Source: Plectrocnemia conspersa
Lineage: Eukaryota; Arthropoda; Insecta; Trichoptera; Polycentropodidae
Direction of reading: 5' to 3'
Assembly: GCA_009617715.1 (NCBI GenBank)
Contig: VTFK01000430.1
Coordinates: forward strand, 186,001 to 250,000
DNA: 64,000 nucleotides
Position 1 is the stretch's first letter, and each line of letters opens with the position of its first letter. A program made the position numbers and the translations under genes. Positions 1 to 12,464 of this stretch are shown here, piece after piece. The notes below the pieces were generated by a model. That model made no database searches, had not been told where the DNA came from, and was given only the letters and a program-made list of their open reading frames with translations.

Positions 1-89
1 GAATTATTGAAATTAAAAACATTTTAAAATTAATAAGAAGATTAATTAACTGGCACTTAGACTTCATAGTAATTAACAAACAAAAAAAT

Positions 90-91
<2 letters not shown>

Positions 92-158
<67 letters not shown>
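92..158. repeat. (AT)n microsatellite
   Basis: An uninterrupted run of about 33 AT dinucleotides. It lies beyond the last exon of the AP-1 sigma gene. The remainder of 1-1066 is AT-rich noncoding sequence in which I see no gene. Confidence 0.97.
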
Positions 159-162
<4 letters not shown>

Positions 163-1066
163 GAAAAACAATATCCTTTCATTGGTTTTTTTTGTACTAA
201 TGTGCAGTTAACAAATTATAAAAAAAAAAATAACAATAATATTGCACTGTAAAACGTAGTAGGAATTATTGTAATATAAAATATGTATACATAATATTCA
301 CAACATTTAGATTTAATATAGAAATAGATAGTATTTCATTTATTTGGCACATTAATTTTGTATGAAATAGTTAAAAACATATGTATATATATATATTGGT
401 AACTAATTATAAAGCATCAAAATATTATTGTAGCAAGTGTGTATATATTTTCTTGAACATAATTAAACACATATTGAGTTTTTAAGAGCAAATGGTAACA
501 TCAGTAAAGCAATTTGGTATTGTTTGATGACATTTTGAAGATATTGTTAATGGAATGCATAATGAATAATTTATTATTGACTACTATGAGGTATTTCAAC
601 GTATATAGTCTTTGTAGAATTTAATTTAAAAAAATTGTCCATATACAATATAAATACATATAAAAAGTATACTTAAATTACTATAAAAATATATAAAGAA
701 ATAGTATAAATGCCTTGTATTAGATTTGGTAATGTACCACATACACAAAAATATGATAATTATTTATGTCAACAGAGTCATTATCGTATATTCATCTTAG
801 TTACGTAACGTAAGAAAATCACACTTATTTCTCAAGACCGATTTTAAAATAGGTATTTCTCTAGTTAAGCATTAACAATGACTAAGTTTTGTTTTCGATG
901 ATAATATTTGATATTTTACTATTTAAATTATCATTAATATTCGTTTTATTAATTATACTAATTAAAGTTATTCGGTTCTCGATACGTACTTACGTATACT
1001 CTTCATATTTTCAAACAACTTTCTTTTATAGACTCGAATACTGGCTTAAGAGAGTGATGAAGTAGT

Positions 1067-3889
1067 TTATAGTAGTCCAATATCCCTCAGGGTTCCGTCC
1101 ACAGCTTCCTCCTAACAGAAAATAAAAATAAACTATCCTTCGAAATTTCAAAAATAAAATGATAAAGTACAGTTTTATAAATAATAATAGAACATAAAAA
1201 AATATTAAAATAATGTTATAAAAAGATTCAATAACTAAAAATATATTTAGCCATGCAAAAACACTTCAACACGATACCTTAATACCAAATGCATGCCTAT
1301 TTTTATTTTATTTTTATGTAGGGAACGGAGGGGAAGAAGGCGCTACTGCTACAGATAAATTAAAACATCCAAAATTATTCAATCAATACAACATTCCCAT
1401 GGTATATTTCGTCACCACAATAATATTAAAAACACATCAAATAGTAAATAAGAAAAGAGACACAAAGATTTCTTTAATAGATAAGTTTAAAACCTTTTTT
1501 GACAATAAATTTATAAAAATAATAACATTTTTATTGAAAATCTTTTAGAACAAATATTAGTTAATATTACTCACACCGTTATTTATTAAATTGTTGAAGA
1601 TGTTAACTTATATAATTCATAAGTCATGCGCATGCATTTGAAATCGGGTATTACAAAAATATTTACTTTGGCTTCAATTTTTTTCAGTCTCATTCTTAAA
1701 AAAACATAAACCACAATCTGGTCCCTTTGATTTCGTATTAAACGATTTCCAATGCAGTTAAAATATTCAACCACTCAACAAACTGGTTATTGTTAGTATG
1801 TTAGAATAAAGATTATATAAACACAGTTAACAATTTGTTTCAATAAATAACAATTGAAAGTCTTACTTGAAAATTAATATAAAAACCGTACATAACTTAT
1901 GTACATATAATAGAATACATATAACAAGCATTATACATTATTGTAATTTGAAAATACAAAGTTCGTTTGATTTTTTAAATATTGTTAATAGGATCTTCTG
2001 TACTTATTTGATCGATAACATTGTAACTTGACTATTAATATTTTTTTACAAAAAAAAATACAAATAGTCCTTTTGTAACATTTATACCAATATTTGTAGG
2101 TAAATTGTATCAATAAAAACATATAAACTACATAATAACTTAATAATAAAAATCTTACATAATTTGGAAATAAAATAATATTAAAAATATTTATAAAAAT
2201 ATTTAATAATATATAAACGTATATTAAATTTCTCATCTCTTCTCTCATTTACTATCACATACTGTATCTCATATTCTTTCACTAACTGTAAAATAATTTG
2301 ATCTATAAAACAGTTTAAATCATATTTATATGTGTAGTTGGAAAAAAAACTATAATTCTATTTAGTCTTCATGCGTCAAAGCATAATATAATTATTTAAT
2401 ACTATATACATATACGTAGCTGTAATGCGATGAAAATTAAATGGCAAGAAGCTTAGGCTTATGGCATCAGAATTTTTAAATATATAATATTTTTTATCAT
2501 ATTTTTAATAAGTTTAAAATGTATTTTCGGGAACATATTAATGATATTCCAATTTATATAATATAAAAATTGTTGGCACTTTAACAGTATACGGTAGAAA
2601 AGCCAATAATATATTCCCGTTAATGTTATTTAAATTTTACAGAGGCCAAAGATTTTTCTACAAAGTCAGAGTTAAATTATATAGAAAATAAAATAAAACC
2701 TTATTGATTCAGATTATCTTTGATGTCCTTTTCCGGATGAAGAGAGAAGAAAAAAAAGAAATACACATAAGTGCAAGAATAGTATGCAATCACAATGGCT
2801 ACACCAAATAATGTGAAAATTACCAAAAATAAAATATAAAACATGTCAAAGTTAGTCTTTCTTATCAAATAGCTACAATATACACCGAAAGCAATGATAT
2901 GTATTTGACTGAAGTAATAATTAATCTATTACATCAAAAATCTAATATTAAGTACATAATATTATATATGTATATATAATAGATCATTTGTGCATTTTGA
3001 TAAAATTGAATTGCAAAAAAGGCACAAATATGGACGAAGTTTTCATACATAAGTGAATTATGTGCTTTAAATTGTATCTATACTTATTTTTTAAACCTAT
3101 AACAGTGATATAATAAATCATCTTTAACAAATCAATAGTAATAATAATAATAATAACAAATCTTCATAACCATTATACGTCTTTTATAATTTATAAATAT
3201 AATAATTTGCATGATGCATTAAAAATAAATAAGACTAGAAAAATGAAGTACAATAATTAAAATTTTAGGCAAATCTGGGCAAGAATAATTATATTTTGTA
3301 TGTTATAGCAGCTCGTTAGCAGGACTACTGACCTCTTGTAGTAAGTCTTGTGCGGCTATTGCTTTTAAAACGTTCTTCTTTGACGTTTCTTGTAATTCCC
3401 CACCTATCACCAGTTCGTCTAAGATAAAATAGGCTTTTTCGAAGTTAAAAATGATGTCCAGTTCGCACACCTGAACAAGAATCCATCAATTAAAAATACG
3501 CAAGTTAAATAGAAATAATTTAAAGTACTCACGCTGCCAAAGTATTTATCGAGAAGTTCTACATATCTATGGATAAGTTCAAGCGTTAAAAGCTCATTAT
3601 CTTGTTGTTCGATTGCACAACAAAAGTACAAAGAGGCGTATCTATAAAGCAATATCAGTGTGAATTGAGTATAAAAAGGAACTAAATGGCAGATAGTTAT
3701 CAATAAGAACCTTTTGTAAACAATTTTGACATCTTTCCATTCGAGAAATGAGCACATTTTAGGCTTACGGGCAAGAACTGTGGTTATGAGCTCTCTCGTG
3801 ATTTTCTTTTTCAGCTTATCGGGATGAGCTACGTACCATTTTTGGAGACGCAGCTTTCCTTGCCTACTAAATAATAACATAAACTGCAT
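1067..3889 (-). CDS. AP-1sigma: AP-1 clathrin adaptor complex subunit sigma (four coding exons)
   Basis: Small (sigma) subunit of the AP-1 complex, which sorts cargo into clathrin vesicles at the trans-Golgi network and endosomes. Coding exons on the minus strand are 3889-3711, 3641-3533, 3470-3333 and 1111-1067; every junction is GT-AG and the phases match. The joined reading frame is 157 codons, i.e. 156 residues, the usual family length. It starts [18 protein letters not shown] and contains the family motifs [52 protein letters not shown] and [11 protein letters not shown] chose the exon-2 ATG because the visible upstream exon (donor GTAAGT at 4022-4017) supplies no in-frame ATG at its end; many relatives begin MM-, here one Met. 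The last exon is 2.2 kb away and holds only 14 residues plus stop (GAG GAA GCT ... TAA). Reading through the donor at 3332 gives an alternative end, VSSPANELL, stopping at 3303. Identity is firm; only the balance of the two ends is open. Confidence 0.95.
1112..3332 (-). other. Last intron of AP-1 sigma
   Basis: About 2.2 kb of AT-rich intron from donor GAG|GTCAGT to acceptor TTCTGTTAG. It contains a short (TAA)n run near 3137-3155 and a short minus-strand hydrophobic ORF (2844-2710, 44 residues) that I do not accept as a gene. Nothing else is recognisable. Confidence 0.8.
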
Positions 3890-4023
3890 CTGAAACAGAA
3901 AACAGTGTGTACATAGACGTGTCACGCCTCAATGAACTAGGTTATTGAAATGCGGTTCGAATGAATAAAAAGCACAACAAAATTTATCAATGAAAACGGC
4001 AATAGAGAATGAAGTCACTTACC

Positions 4024-4100
4024 TTTTACGGGATCAATTTTGACAGCAGCGAAACGTCAGACGTCAGTCATCGGCCGAGGCCGATCAGTGACGTCACAAC
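4024..4100 (-). promoter_or_regulatory. AP-1 sigma 5' end: noncoding first exon and CRE-like promoter
   Basis: A GC-rich block immediately upstream of the consensus donor GTAAGT (4022-4017) that precedes coding exon 2. It holds a perfect palindromic CRE, TGACGTCA (4089-4096), and further ACGTCAG copies around 4056-4068, flanking an imperfect palindrome centred on GGCCGAGGCC. CREB/ATF-type sites are common in TATA-less housekeeping promoters. The transcription start is not determinable; a four-codon upstream ORF (ATGACTGACGTC-TGA) would be in the leader if transcription starts far enough upstream. Confidence 0.6.
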
Positions 4101-5115
4101 TTGACACATTTCATAAATTTATTACCTTTTTCATTTATTACATTTACTGAATTATATTTTTATGAAAGGTTTGACAACAATATAATTCTAATTTAAACTA
4201 CTAAATCATCTACACGATGAACTTGCAAGCCGTGCAAAAATCAACGAATTTAATAAATACATAGTTGGAATTTTATCTGTTATGGCCAAAAAGTTACATT
4301 TATTTAATTTATGTATATGCTCATTTTGCGCATAACACGTATAATATCGAGTATGTTTCTCTTAATTAAAAACATCATAAGTAATACTATTTAATTATCT
4401 ACAAAGTATGAAATATATAATGTAGGTTTTTCAATTTTATCGGCGCCAAGTTATGAATATTTGTTCTTTTTTTATGCTTTTGCTCATAACGTCTGCGAAA
4501 GTGATATTATATGCTTTATTGCAGAGCAGGAACGTCATTTTGAAGAAGGAGGGGGGGGGGGGCAGGTGGAATCATTTGCATCCCTTTGAATTTGGCCAGA
4601 AAAATATTTGTCATTTAATGAAATACTATGAAATTTATTGAAATTGAAATAAACTAACGCTAACTCTTGCCTCTTCTCCGGATAAAAGTAAAATAACGTC
4701 CCTGATTCAAAACCAGAAATTTTGACTAAATCATTTAATTCGGACTGGGTAAAATGTTTTGGACCATTGATACCAGGATCATATAAATCACAGCTATCGT
4801 CATCGCTGGATGTTTGAGGGCAGTGTTTTGGTATGGTCTCAAATATTTTCTAGTGTATACGGAGGGGAGGGAATAAATATATTATGTAGTATAATTTTTA
4901 TTTATTGAACGAATATATATTTATTGGCGAAGTGTCACCTACGCATGCGTGACAAGAAATCATAAAGAAGAGAGTACTGAGCACCCAAAATTAGTATATT
5001 TTTGATTATTATGATTTACATTTCATTAATATCTTAAAATAAATATAGCCAACTTTTAAGCTGTTAAGGCCTTAGTTGTTTACTGTCAGATTCACACAGC
5101 TGTCAAATTCCCGGG
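4101..5115. other. Intergenic region between divergent AP-1 sigma and folliculin genes
   Basis: About 1 kb of AT-rich DNA separating two divergently transcribed genes. It contains one copy of a dispersed repeat (about 4500-4655) with a G12 run at 4551-4562, and a GC palindrome ACGCATGCGT at 4941-4950. The palindrome is loosely like an NRF1/EWG site and lies 170 bp before the folliculin start codon. No TATA box is evident; TCAGATTC near 5087 could be an initiator. Confidence 0.6.
4500..4655 (+). repeat. Dispersed repeat family R1, copy 1
   Basis: Shares an ordered series of words with 6285-6425 in the same orientation: GCTTTAT, ACGTCATT, CATTTGC, CAGAAAAAT, then TAATGAAATACTATGAA. The copies differ by indels and point changes, so this is an old interspersed repeat. 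No target duplications or coding capacity could be seen. This copy carries the G12 homopolymer. Confidence 0.7.
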
Positions 5116-7900
5116 ATGAACGCAGTAGTGGCTTTGTGCCATTTCTGCGAAAACCATGGACCTCGCGTCGTCATATGCACAAGGCCCGAGTTGAGGGAAT
5201 CCAATTTAATCAATTCCGGCGCTGAATCTTCAGTAGAAACGTCAAATTGTTGCGCTGCTTGCGCTCCAGTAGGATGCAGCTTGTTGGTTACTGCCGAGCG
5301 TGGCGGGCGTTTATATTGTACGAGACAACCGCCGCAGAATGACGAAACTACGCGGCTTTTGCAGCAGGCGTGCGTGAGAAGCCTCAGCTGTGAAGTAATA
5401 CATATTATATATGTGTTGTTATGTAATGTTTTTGAAATTTATGTTTTGTGTATACATTTTAGGTGAGCGCGACTCAGGAAAACTCGTTCGTCTTCTTTGG
5501 CGATTCTGCTAGGGAACATGTACTGAGTTATGCGTTTCAAATCAAAGATACCCAAGCACGCGGGTTGAAACGATGGTTTTCTTTCATATTGCTCATGAAA
5601 GACAAAATGTTTTTGCTCAATCTCACGCCATGTTTGATAAAACAAATGGAGGTATTATTATATAATAATTTGGAATATTTTTTATGAATTTTATGAAGCG
5701 TCGCTTTCCTTATTTTATTGCCTGATTTATCACTACTTGCAATTAACCATTTGAGTAGTATTGTCGTTTCAATCTTTATAGTTATATATTTACGTATATA
5801 ACTAAAGAAATAATAAATTAAAAACATTTATGTTTTTTTTTAATTATGCTTTAATGTGAATGATTTATATAGAAAATAATAGCAATCACTTTGAGTACGA
5901 AATAAATAAATACAACAAAAAATGGTATACAAAAAATTAAAATAAATTAACTAAATAAACGTTCAGAATCACTGATTTTTTTATAATTTACTATAAATGA
6001 AATATAAAATAATAATTAATAAAATAAAAACAGAAATAATTATGGAAAATACGTAAAGTTAACTCACTCCCAGGTGTATATTATCAAATTAAAAAATGTG
6101 AATAAATTAACTCACTACTCAAAGGGTTAATACCAAAGACTAGATAATAATGTAACACGCAAAACCTGGTTTTCTTTTATCATGTACAATATTATAAGCG
6201 GGCAATTTTGCTTCAAAGGTCAAGAACGAGTTCACTGAGAGTAGTATGACGCAAATTATATTCTTTCTTCTTTAGGTTTATCGGTACAATATATAATAGC
6301 TTTATCAAGACATGTACGTCATTGAAGGTGGAGGCATTTGCCCCCCCTTCAATTTTACCAGAAAAATGCGTCATATAATGAAATACTATGAATCTTAATA
6401 AAATCAAAAAACTAATATCTTTTTTTGATTAAAAATTGATTAACGTGGAGAATAATTGTAGAAAAAGATGGAGGATAAATAATTTAGTAAAAGTATTACA
6501 CGTTTTAATTTTTAACTCATTTCACCCGCACCTTAAAAAACGCAAACAATTATATTTTATATTTAACATTATATAAACTTAAACTATAATCATCGATATA
6601 ATTTTTTATTTGCTCTCAAATGCTTAGTAACAATAATAAATATTTTGATGGTTTCGTTTTTGCATGTATGTTTCTGTTTAAAGAAAGACAGCTATGTGTT
6701 GTATTGTATGTGTTCATTACACTTGAATTTAATTTATAATTATCATTGAATACCTGTTTAGTTTAAACACTAGATAATTTTATCATTATAAAACTACAAT
6801 ATTATTTTTTAGGAAATTGCTGAAGAATTGCAGAGCTTAGGTAATATTGTATATACCAATGATCAAGCAATTTGTTCTCAGCGAGCATTGAGACTCAAAA
6901 ATAATAATCCGTTTAACGAAGTACCTCGATCGCTTATAGATTTAACTGGTAAGAGCAACTTTAATAAATATTTTTTTTCCAATATGGCTTTAATTATTCC
7001 ATGTATTTTTTTAGGAAAAAAACATATTTTTTCTTTTATTCATACCAAATTCATTTGCATGCTTATCACGTGTAGTCGATATTTTAGTGAAATTGCTTGC
7101 GGAGGCATTTTACCGATAACAGATAACAATAGTACATTAAATAATAGCAATAATGCAAAAGGTACCAAGTCATTGTACGAAGTTAAGAAATATTTAGGTG
7201 ATAATAGTTTTTTGAATGCCATATTTTGCATTTTGACTGGAATTCAAGTAAGTCGGATTAACTGTCTTAAATATTTTAATAATTATATAAATATGATTAA
7301 TAATTTCAGGTAATAATCAGAGGAGACTCAGATATGTGCGAAAATCTAGTGCATGCTTTAATTTTTTTCTTGCCAAAGATACCAAAGTGTCTAGAATACA
7401 CTGATTATATTCCGCCTAGTGAAGCACGTATATATTTTTGTAAATCAAATGTCGCCGTACCAAAGCCTTGTTCTGGAATATTAAGGATAGATATTGTGGA
7501 TGAAGAACCAATCATACATTGGACCGGAAGTTTGCCAGTAAAATGTAAATATCACCAATTATATTGGATTATTTTTATAATAAAATATATAATTTTAATT
7601 TCAGGGCCGAGCATGATGGTGAACATTATGAAAGTGTTTAACGAAGGAATCGATGAACAGATTATTATTCATCATGTTAACGCTTTGAAAGAAGAGTGGA
7701 TGAAGTAAATATATATTATAAATTCATTTCATGTTATTATTATTATTATTATTATTTTAATTTTCAGTAATGCAACAGTGTTTAAACATTTATTGAATGC
7801 CCCCAATTCCGGAGAGAATGTTTTACTTACAAAGAAAACCATTGGAATAAAGCATGAAGATGAAGGATTATTGAATTATTGGATGACTAATCTTGCTTGA
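5116..7900 (+). CDS. FLCN: Folliculin (FLCN/BHD), seven exons, complete
   Basis: Folliculin forms a complex with FNIP at the lysosome, acts as GTPase-activating protein for RagC/D, and links amino-acid status to mTORC1/TFEB signalling. Coding exons are 5116-5394, 5463-5651, 6813-6948, 7015-7247, 7310-7544, 7605-7704 and 7768-7900; all introns are GT-AG and the phases agree. The joined frame is 435 codons (434 residues), shorter than human FLCN (579) and near insect lengths. Landmarks: N-terminus MNAVVALCHFCENHGPRVV; CVRSLSCE; FFGD followed by ARGLKRWFSFILLMKDKMFLL (longin part); EIAEELQSLG; HTKF, matching vertebrate HTSF at the start of the DENN part; ILTGIQVIIRGD; ALKEEWMNN; ending LLNYWMTNLA. 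The acidic linker of vertebrate FLCN is reduced. Exon 3 to 4 is interrupted by a 66-nt intron that is itself open in frame. AATAAA at 7982 is a good polyadenylation signal. Confidence 0.96.
5870..6135 (+). repeat. Dispersed repeat family R2, copy 1, in folliculin intron 2
   Basis: AT-rich block ending in TACGTAAAGTTAACTCACT and ACTCAAAGGGTTAAT. A similar block with the same end words lies at about 38880-39085. Folliculin intron 2 (5652-6812) is largely made of this copy and an R1 copy. Confidence 0.6.
6285..6425 (+). repeat. Dispersed repeat family R1, copy 2, in folliculin intron 2
   Basis: Second copy of the element at 4500-4655, same orientation, with ACGTCATT, CATTTGC, CAGAAAAAT and AATGAAATACTATGAA in the same order. 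The C-rich stretch here replaces the G-rich stretch of copy 1. Confidence 0.7.
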
Positions 7901-9104
7901 ATTATTTATAGCCAAATATAAAGTGCTCAATATTTTTTATAAATATTTTAATATAAATATTGTTATGTTTTGTATATTGAAAATAAATATATTTTTATAT
8001 GATTTTTTTTATGTATATTTGTAATTCTAATACAGAACAAAAGTCATAAATAACTGAAGTCAAACTGATAACGTATAGGGACAGTTTACAGCCCGTAAGT
8101 GTTTTGTTTGTGGCCGTCGTGATATATGTGTCTGGGGATGTTATACTATTGAAAATTATGTGATTTTGATTCAAGAAGTGCACTTTTATATCTGTTACTT
8201 TATTATCTGTGCATAAAAATATTAAATAAATAAATAGATATTGTTTGTATACGTTAAAGTTAAATTTGTTAGTAACACAGTTACATTTAACTTTTGGTAA
8301 TCAGAGGGTATACAACTTTAAAGTTGTGGCTTGTTACGTTTGAAACAGAATCGGCTTTGCAGTTTGGGAAAATCGGTGAATAGACTTGATTAATGGTTTT
8401 GTGTCATAGTCAGCCAACAATTTAAATTAACTCTGAAAATATAGTAGAAAATATTTATTGAATTAAATGAATAGCCAGAATATTGTTTGCTTTAATGTTA
8501 ATTTTATTATAATTAATTTAAAATTATATCCATATTATTCCAAGAACATATATAAACATATTTTTAATAAACTGTGTATTAATTCAGGACGATTTAACAT
8601 CTTCAAGTGCATGAAATTTTTGATGTACAATCTTATTTTTACATGAAGATTGCATATTCAAACATATTATCGTTCATTTTTATTACTTAAACTTAGACTT
8701 GGTGCACAATTCTATTATGTGGTATATAAACAGTAAAATAAAATGGACGAGTTGCCAGCGTTTCAAAGGTGAATAACACAAAAATAAAATAATATAAATA
8801 GATACTCAAATAAATACTATTTTTACTGTTGGCAATTTTGTAATGATTTTTAATATAAAAAATGGTTTTAAAAAAGAAGTATATTCGGTTTTGACTTATT
8901 ATATATAAAGTATAAATTCTTCCGGCTTCAATATTTAATATAATAGCGTAATAAAATCGCGAGACGTCTACCAGCGCTCTTCGAATTATACTGTATGTGA
9001 CTTTTTTAAGGTTTTTGTATGTAATATATACCATAGATTGGCGTCACTCAAACGATCGCGTATCTGAGCGAACATCCATTACACAAAGGTTAAAGGGACC
9101 TGAA
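7901..9104. other. Intergenic, AT-rich
   Basis: Sequence between the folliculin stop and the hAT element. It contains the folliculin polyadenylation signal at 7982 and no recognisable gene. Confidence 0.7.
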
Positions 9105-9751
9105 TAGGGATTCCAATCCCGGGCCAAAATTTTGATCCCGGGATTTCGGTATTGCAATTAGTCGATCCCGGGATCCCGGGACCAGTCCCGGGATAATTTT
9201 CATGTTATTTTATCGATAAAAATAATTGAATGAATAATACAATATATTTTTACATCTGTTTTTTATAACGTACAATGTATAAAGTACGTATAATTTTAGT
9301 CTTGGACTTAAAATAGAAAATAATATAATAAAAATAAAAAAGGGAAGGTCTTATATATTTATTTGAGAAGAAAAAAATGAACTTTTGACAATGTATGTAC
9401 ATAGGTATGTACATTCATAGACACAATTAATTGAAAACATTATTTTGAATAAAACTCACGAAGTAACATCAAAGCATCAAGTGTTTTATCATTAACCTTG
9501 ATCTGATTTTGGTTCCTAAGCAACCTGCTGCTGAAAAAGCACGTTCAGACTCACAGCCTCAAAGATTCACAGATGACACGTGCAACTCGCGCAAGTTTGT
9601 ACACGAAATATAACGATGTTGTCAATAATAATTCGATTGTGCTTGATAAATCAACCAATCCGAAAAATTCGGGATTATGTTTTATAATCCCGGGACTCAT
9701 CGGGTATCGAAAATCGTTCGGGATCCCGGGATCCCGGGATTGGAATCCCTA
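9105..9751. mobile_element. hAT-superfamily DNA transposon, internally deleted (647 bp)
   Basis: Terminal inverted repeats TAGGGATTCCAATCCCGGG at the left end and its complement at the right end, extended by several more CCCGGGAT units. The element is flanked by an exact 8-bp direct duplication, GACCTGAA (9097-9104 and 9752-9759). An 8-bp target duplication with short TIRs is diagnostic of hAT elements. The interior carries a decayed transposase C-terminus on the minus strand. At 647 bp it cannot encode a full transposase, so it is a deletion derivative that was mobilised in trans. The intact duplication indicates a comparatively recent insertion. Confidence 0.93.
9445..9562 (-). pseudogene. 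hAT transposase C-terminal (dimerisation) fragment, frameshifted
   Basis: Read on the minus strand, ESERAFSAAG appears in one frame and LLRNQNQIKVNDKTLDALML followed by LREFYSK in another. These are the typical hAT C-terminal motifs ('SERxFSxAG' and 'LxxxxxxALMFLR'). The frame change between the two pieces and the missing remainder of the protein make it nonfunctional. Confidence 0.85.
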
Positions 9752-9759
9752 GACCTGAA

Positions 9760-12464
9760 TAATGGGAAGTGGTCAGTGCCAAATACAAAATAATGCGTTG
9801 CATGTCTCCACCACAATTGAATCCATATTCCATATAATTACATCATTGTCAATCTTACTGATTTTCAAATCGCCTTTACGTGTGACAAACTGTTTCTTTG
9901 TTTTTAGTAAATATAGGACAATGGAAGTTTCTCAATATTTAATTACATAAGGGTCTGAAGTTGTATCCGAAATTAGAAACTAAAATTATTGACGTTTACG
10001 TTAACATCTAAAAAAACTAGATCTATTTTTAAGGTATATAACCCTAAGGGGTGTGACTTCGCAACCAGTAACTAGTGAGAATTTTATTAGATTGTATTAC
10101 GTATATTGCGGCTACTATGATGGGCGAGTATCGTTTACTCCGAGCAGTGGTGGAGAAGCTGGCGCAGGGATGATGCCCGTAAAAGATCCTCAGGGGTCTT
10201 GTAGGTGGCAGTGATAGGCAGTTTCAGATTAAAATAAATAAAATATAAAGATATTGCAGTAGTTTAAATGAACTAACTAATATTGAGAACATTTTTCTAC
10301 AATATTTTATTATAACTTTCTAATAATTTGATCAATTCAGTTAGGATACTGCTACCTATTTAATGAGCCAGATTGAATATAAATTAATAAATTTCAAACA
10401 CTGCGTCGAGTTGACAATTAAGGGCATTCGATTGACGCAATTGCATTAATTATAATTATGACTTCGGTTTGTTTCAATGGACGTTTACTTTGATATTTTA
10501 AAGAACAATTTATAAATACATATTTAATAAGTTTAACTAATATTTATTTACGTAAATGAGATAGAATACACAAATTATAGTAAATATTAAAAAAATATAT
10601 TATGTAAAAGACTTTAATAACCATTTTATTTTGCGTAAACGCTTCGAGTTAATTTTCGGCAAGAGATAAAGATAAGAACATAATGAAATTAGTTTTAGGA
10701 GAAATTTCGTAATTCAATTTATACATTACGCGAAACTTCATTTAGATCACTTCAAGATTAATAATAAAGAGATGTGATTTGGAAACGTATTAACAATAAG
10801 TTGCTGAATGTTCGTAAAAGCGCTTATGTCATAGAGAAGCACTGAAAGTAATAAATCAAGCCTTTGGCAAACACACTTCCATGACTTTAATCAGCCCAAA
10901 GTCTTACTGGATTTAGGGTGGGGAACTTAGGGATAATGATAAACCGTTTAAGGTTTAAGCCGTGTTTAAGTATGCTTTCTCGTGTGATAAAATAAACATG
11001 AATGTATGTATATATTATGTATACATATCTGTATCGATTTAAATTATATATGTTAAGATTTTAGTAAGAAGTGCAATCAAGTCATAAAACGACAGAGTAT
11101 ACTCGAATGCATGGTGCTTATAATAAATATACGAGACGAAATTTGGGTGTCATTTATACTACACCAAGATTTCGGTATCATGTGCAATAGTCATTTAGTA
11201 AACCAGACTAAATATAATGCATGATATAGTTCTTGAACAGGAAGTGTTCTTTATAAATTGTACCTTTAAATATGTTACAAAAATATACTAATCTTAAAAC
11301 ATTTAATACAGGTAATTATTTGTTGTAATAATTTAGTAAATGTTTTAATTTAATCACTTGCTTTTAATGTAGCCAAGGAATAGGAAGTCACAATCGGTTA
11401 AGTTTCGAGTGCTGTCATTCTCCAGACAAAACACAACGACCTCTATGATTTATCGACGAAAACTTCGGCATAGTTGTGTTTTCTAGAAAGCTTTTATCTC
11501 ATTGGTAGCATATGCTGTAAGATGCTGTTTCATGAGCTTTTTCTTTATGTTAAATATTACACACGAGAAAACGTCTATAAACTCGTATACTACGAATCTA
11601 TAATATATATTATACATACAGAATGATCCAAATAATTTATATTTATAATTTTATATATTTTAAAACTGTGCTAATTAAATTTAACTAAAAAAAAAGATTA
11701 TCTTATAGCACTTCTTTTCTATCATTTAATTTAAAATAATATGAATGGTTCTTATTTTATTGTGTTCCATCAAATTTTTCGTATATATTATTCCAGTTTT
11801 TCATATTTATTTTTATATATGCGTTGTGCTGTTTTGTCCTTGCACCGTTTTATTTTGTGGTATTTTGTCGCTGCGCTCTTTTGTTTGACTTAGTGGCATT
11901 TGTTTACTATATTTTGATGATTTATGTAGTCTTCTTAAAATAGGACACCTAAATCGAAGACTACTTCTGTGCGATTAAAGCAGTTTTTCAGAATATTCGA
12001 ACAAATGAGGATTTATGGTTTTTATTAAGAGCCCTGGTCGATAACCGGCTACATTTCAGCATTAAAAAGTGTAATGCCTGCTCTACACTCTCGCAAAATT
12101 GTTCGAAGTTAAGCGAGGACGAAGGTGTAGTAGGTCACTTAGTGCTACTTCGCTTCGCCTCGGGCAGCTTCGGGAAGCTTCGAGCGACTTCTGAACCGTG
12201 TCGGTATCTGTGGTCCGAGTCAAAGGGACCGAAATCCGAGCACGAAATGATTCACCACACTACTCGTAGATGTCATGTAAAATATAAAATAAATATGTCT
12301 TCAATCTCTAAGGCAATATGTGCTTTGAAATCTTGTGCTTGTATTTAAATTTAATCTTGTTTTATTACCGATTAATGGCTTAGTGTGGTTTCATAAAATA
12401 TGTTTATAATATTTTCTGATATGGAAATGACAGTGTGAATATATTTTTCAGTATTAAATAATAT
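9760..12464. other. Gene desert segment; small inverted-repeat element
   Basis: No gene is supported. A GC-richer patch at about 10060-10230 may be regulatory. At 12073-12139 a roughly 66-bp imperfect hairpin (TGCCTGCTCTACACT-CTCGC against GCGAG-AAGGTGTAGTAGGTCA) looks like a tiny MITE tip pair. It is followed by several CTTCG words up to about 12200. Confidence 0.5.

Noticed and set aside
2710..2844. Minus-strand 44-residue hydrophobic ORF in the last AP-1 sigma intron, possible micropeptide
   Set aside because: Its F/I/Y/V-rich composition is what random AT-rich DNA gives on reading A-runs in reverse. No family resemblance, and stop-free stretches of this size are frequent in the window.
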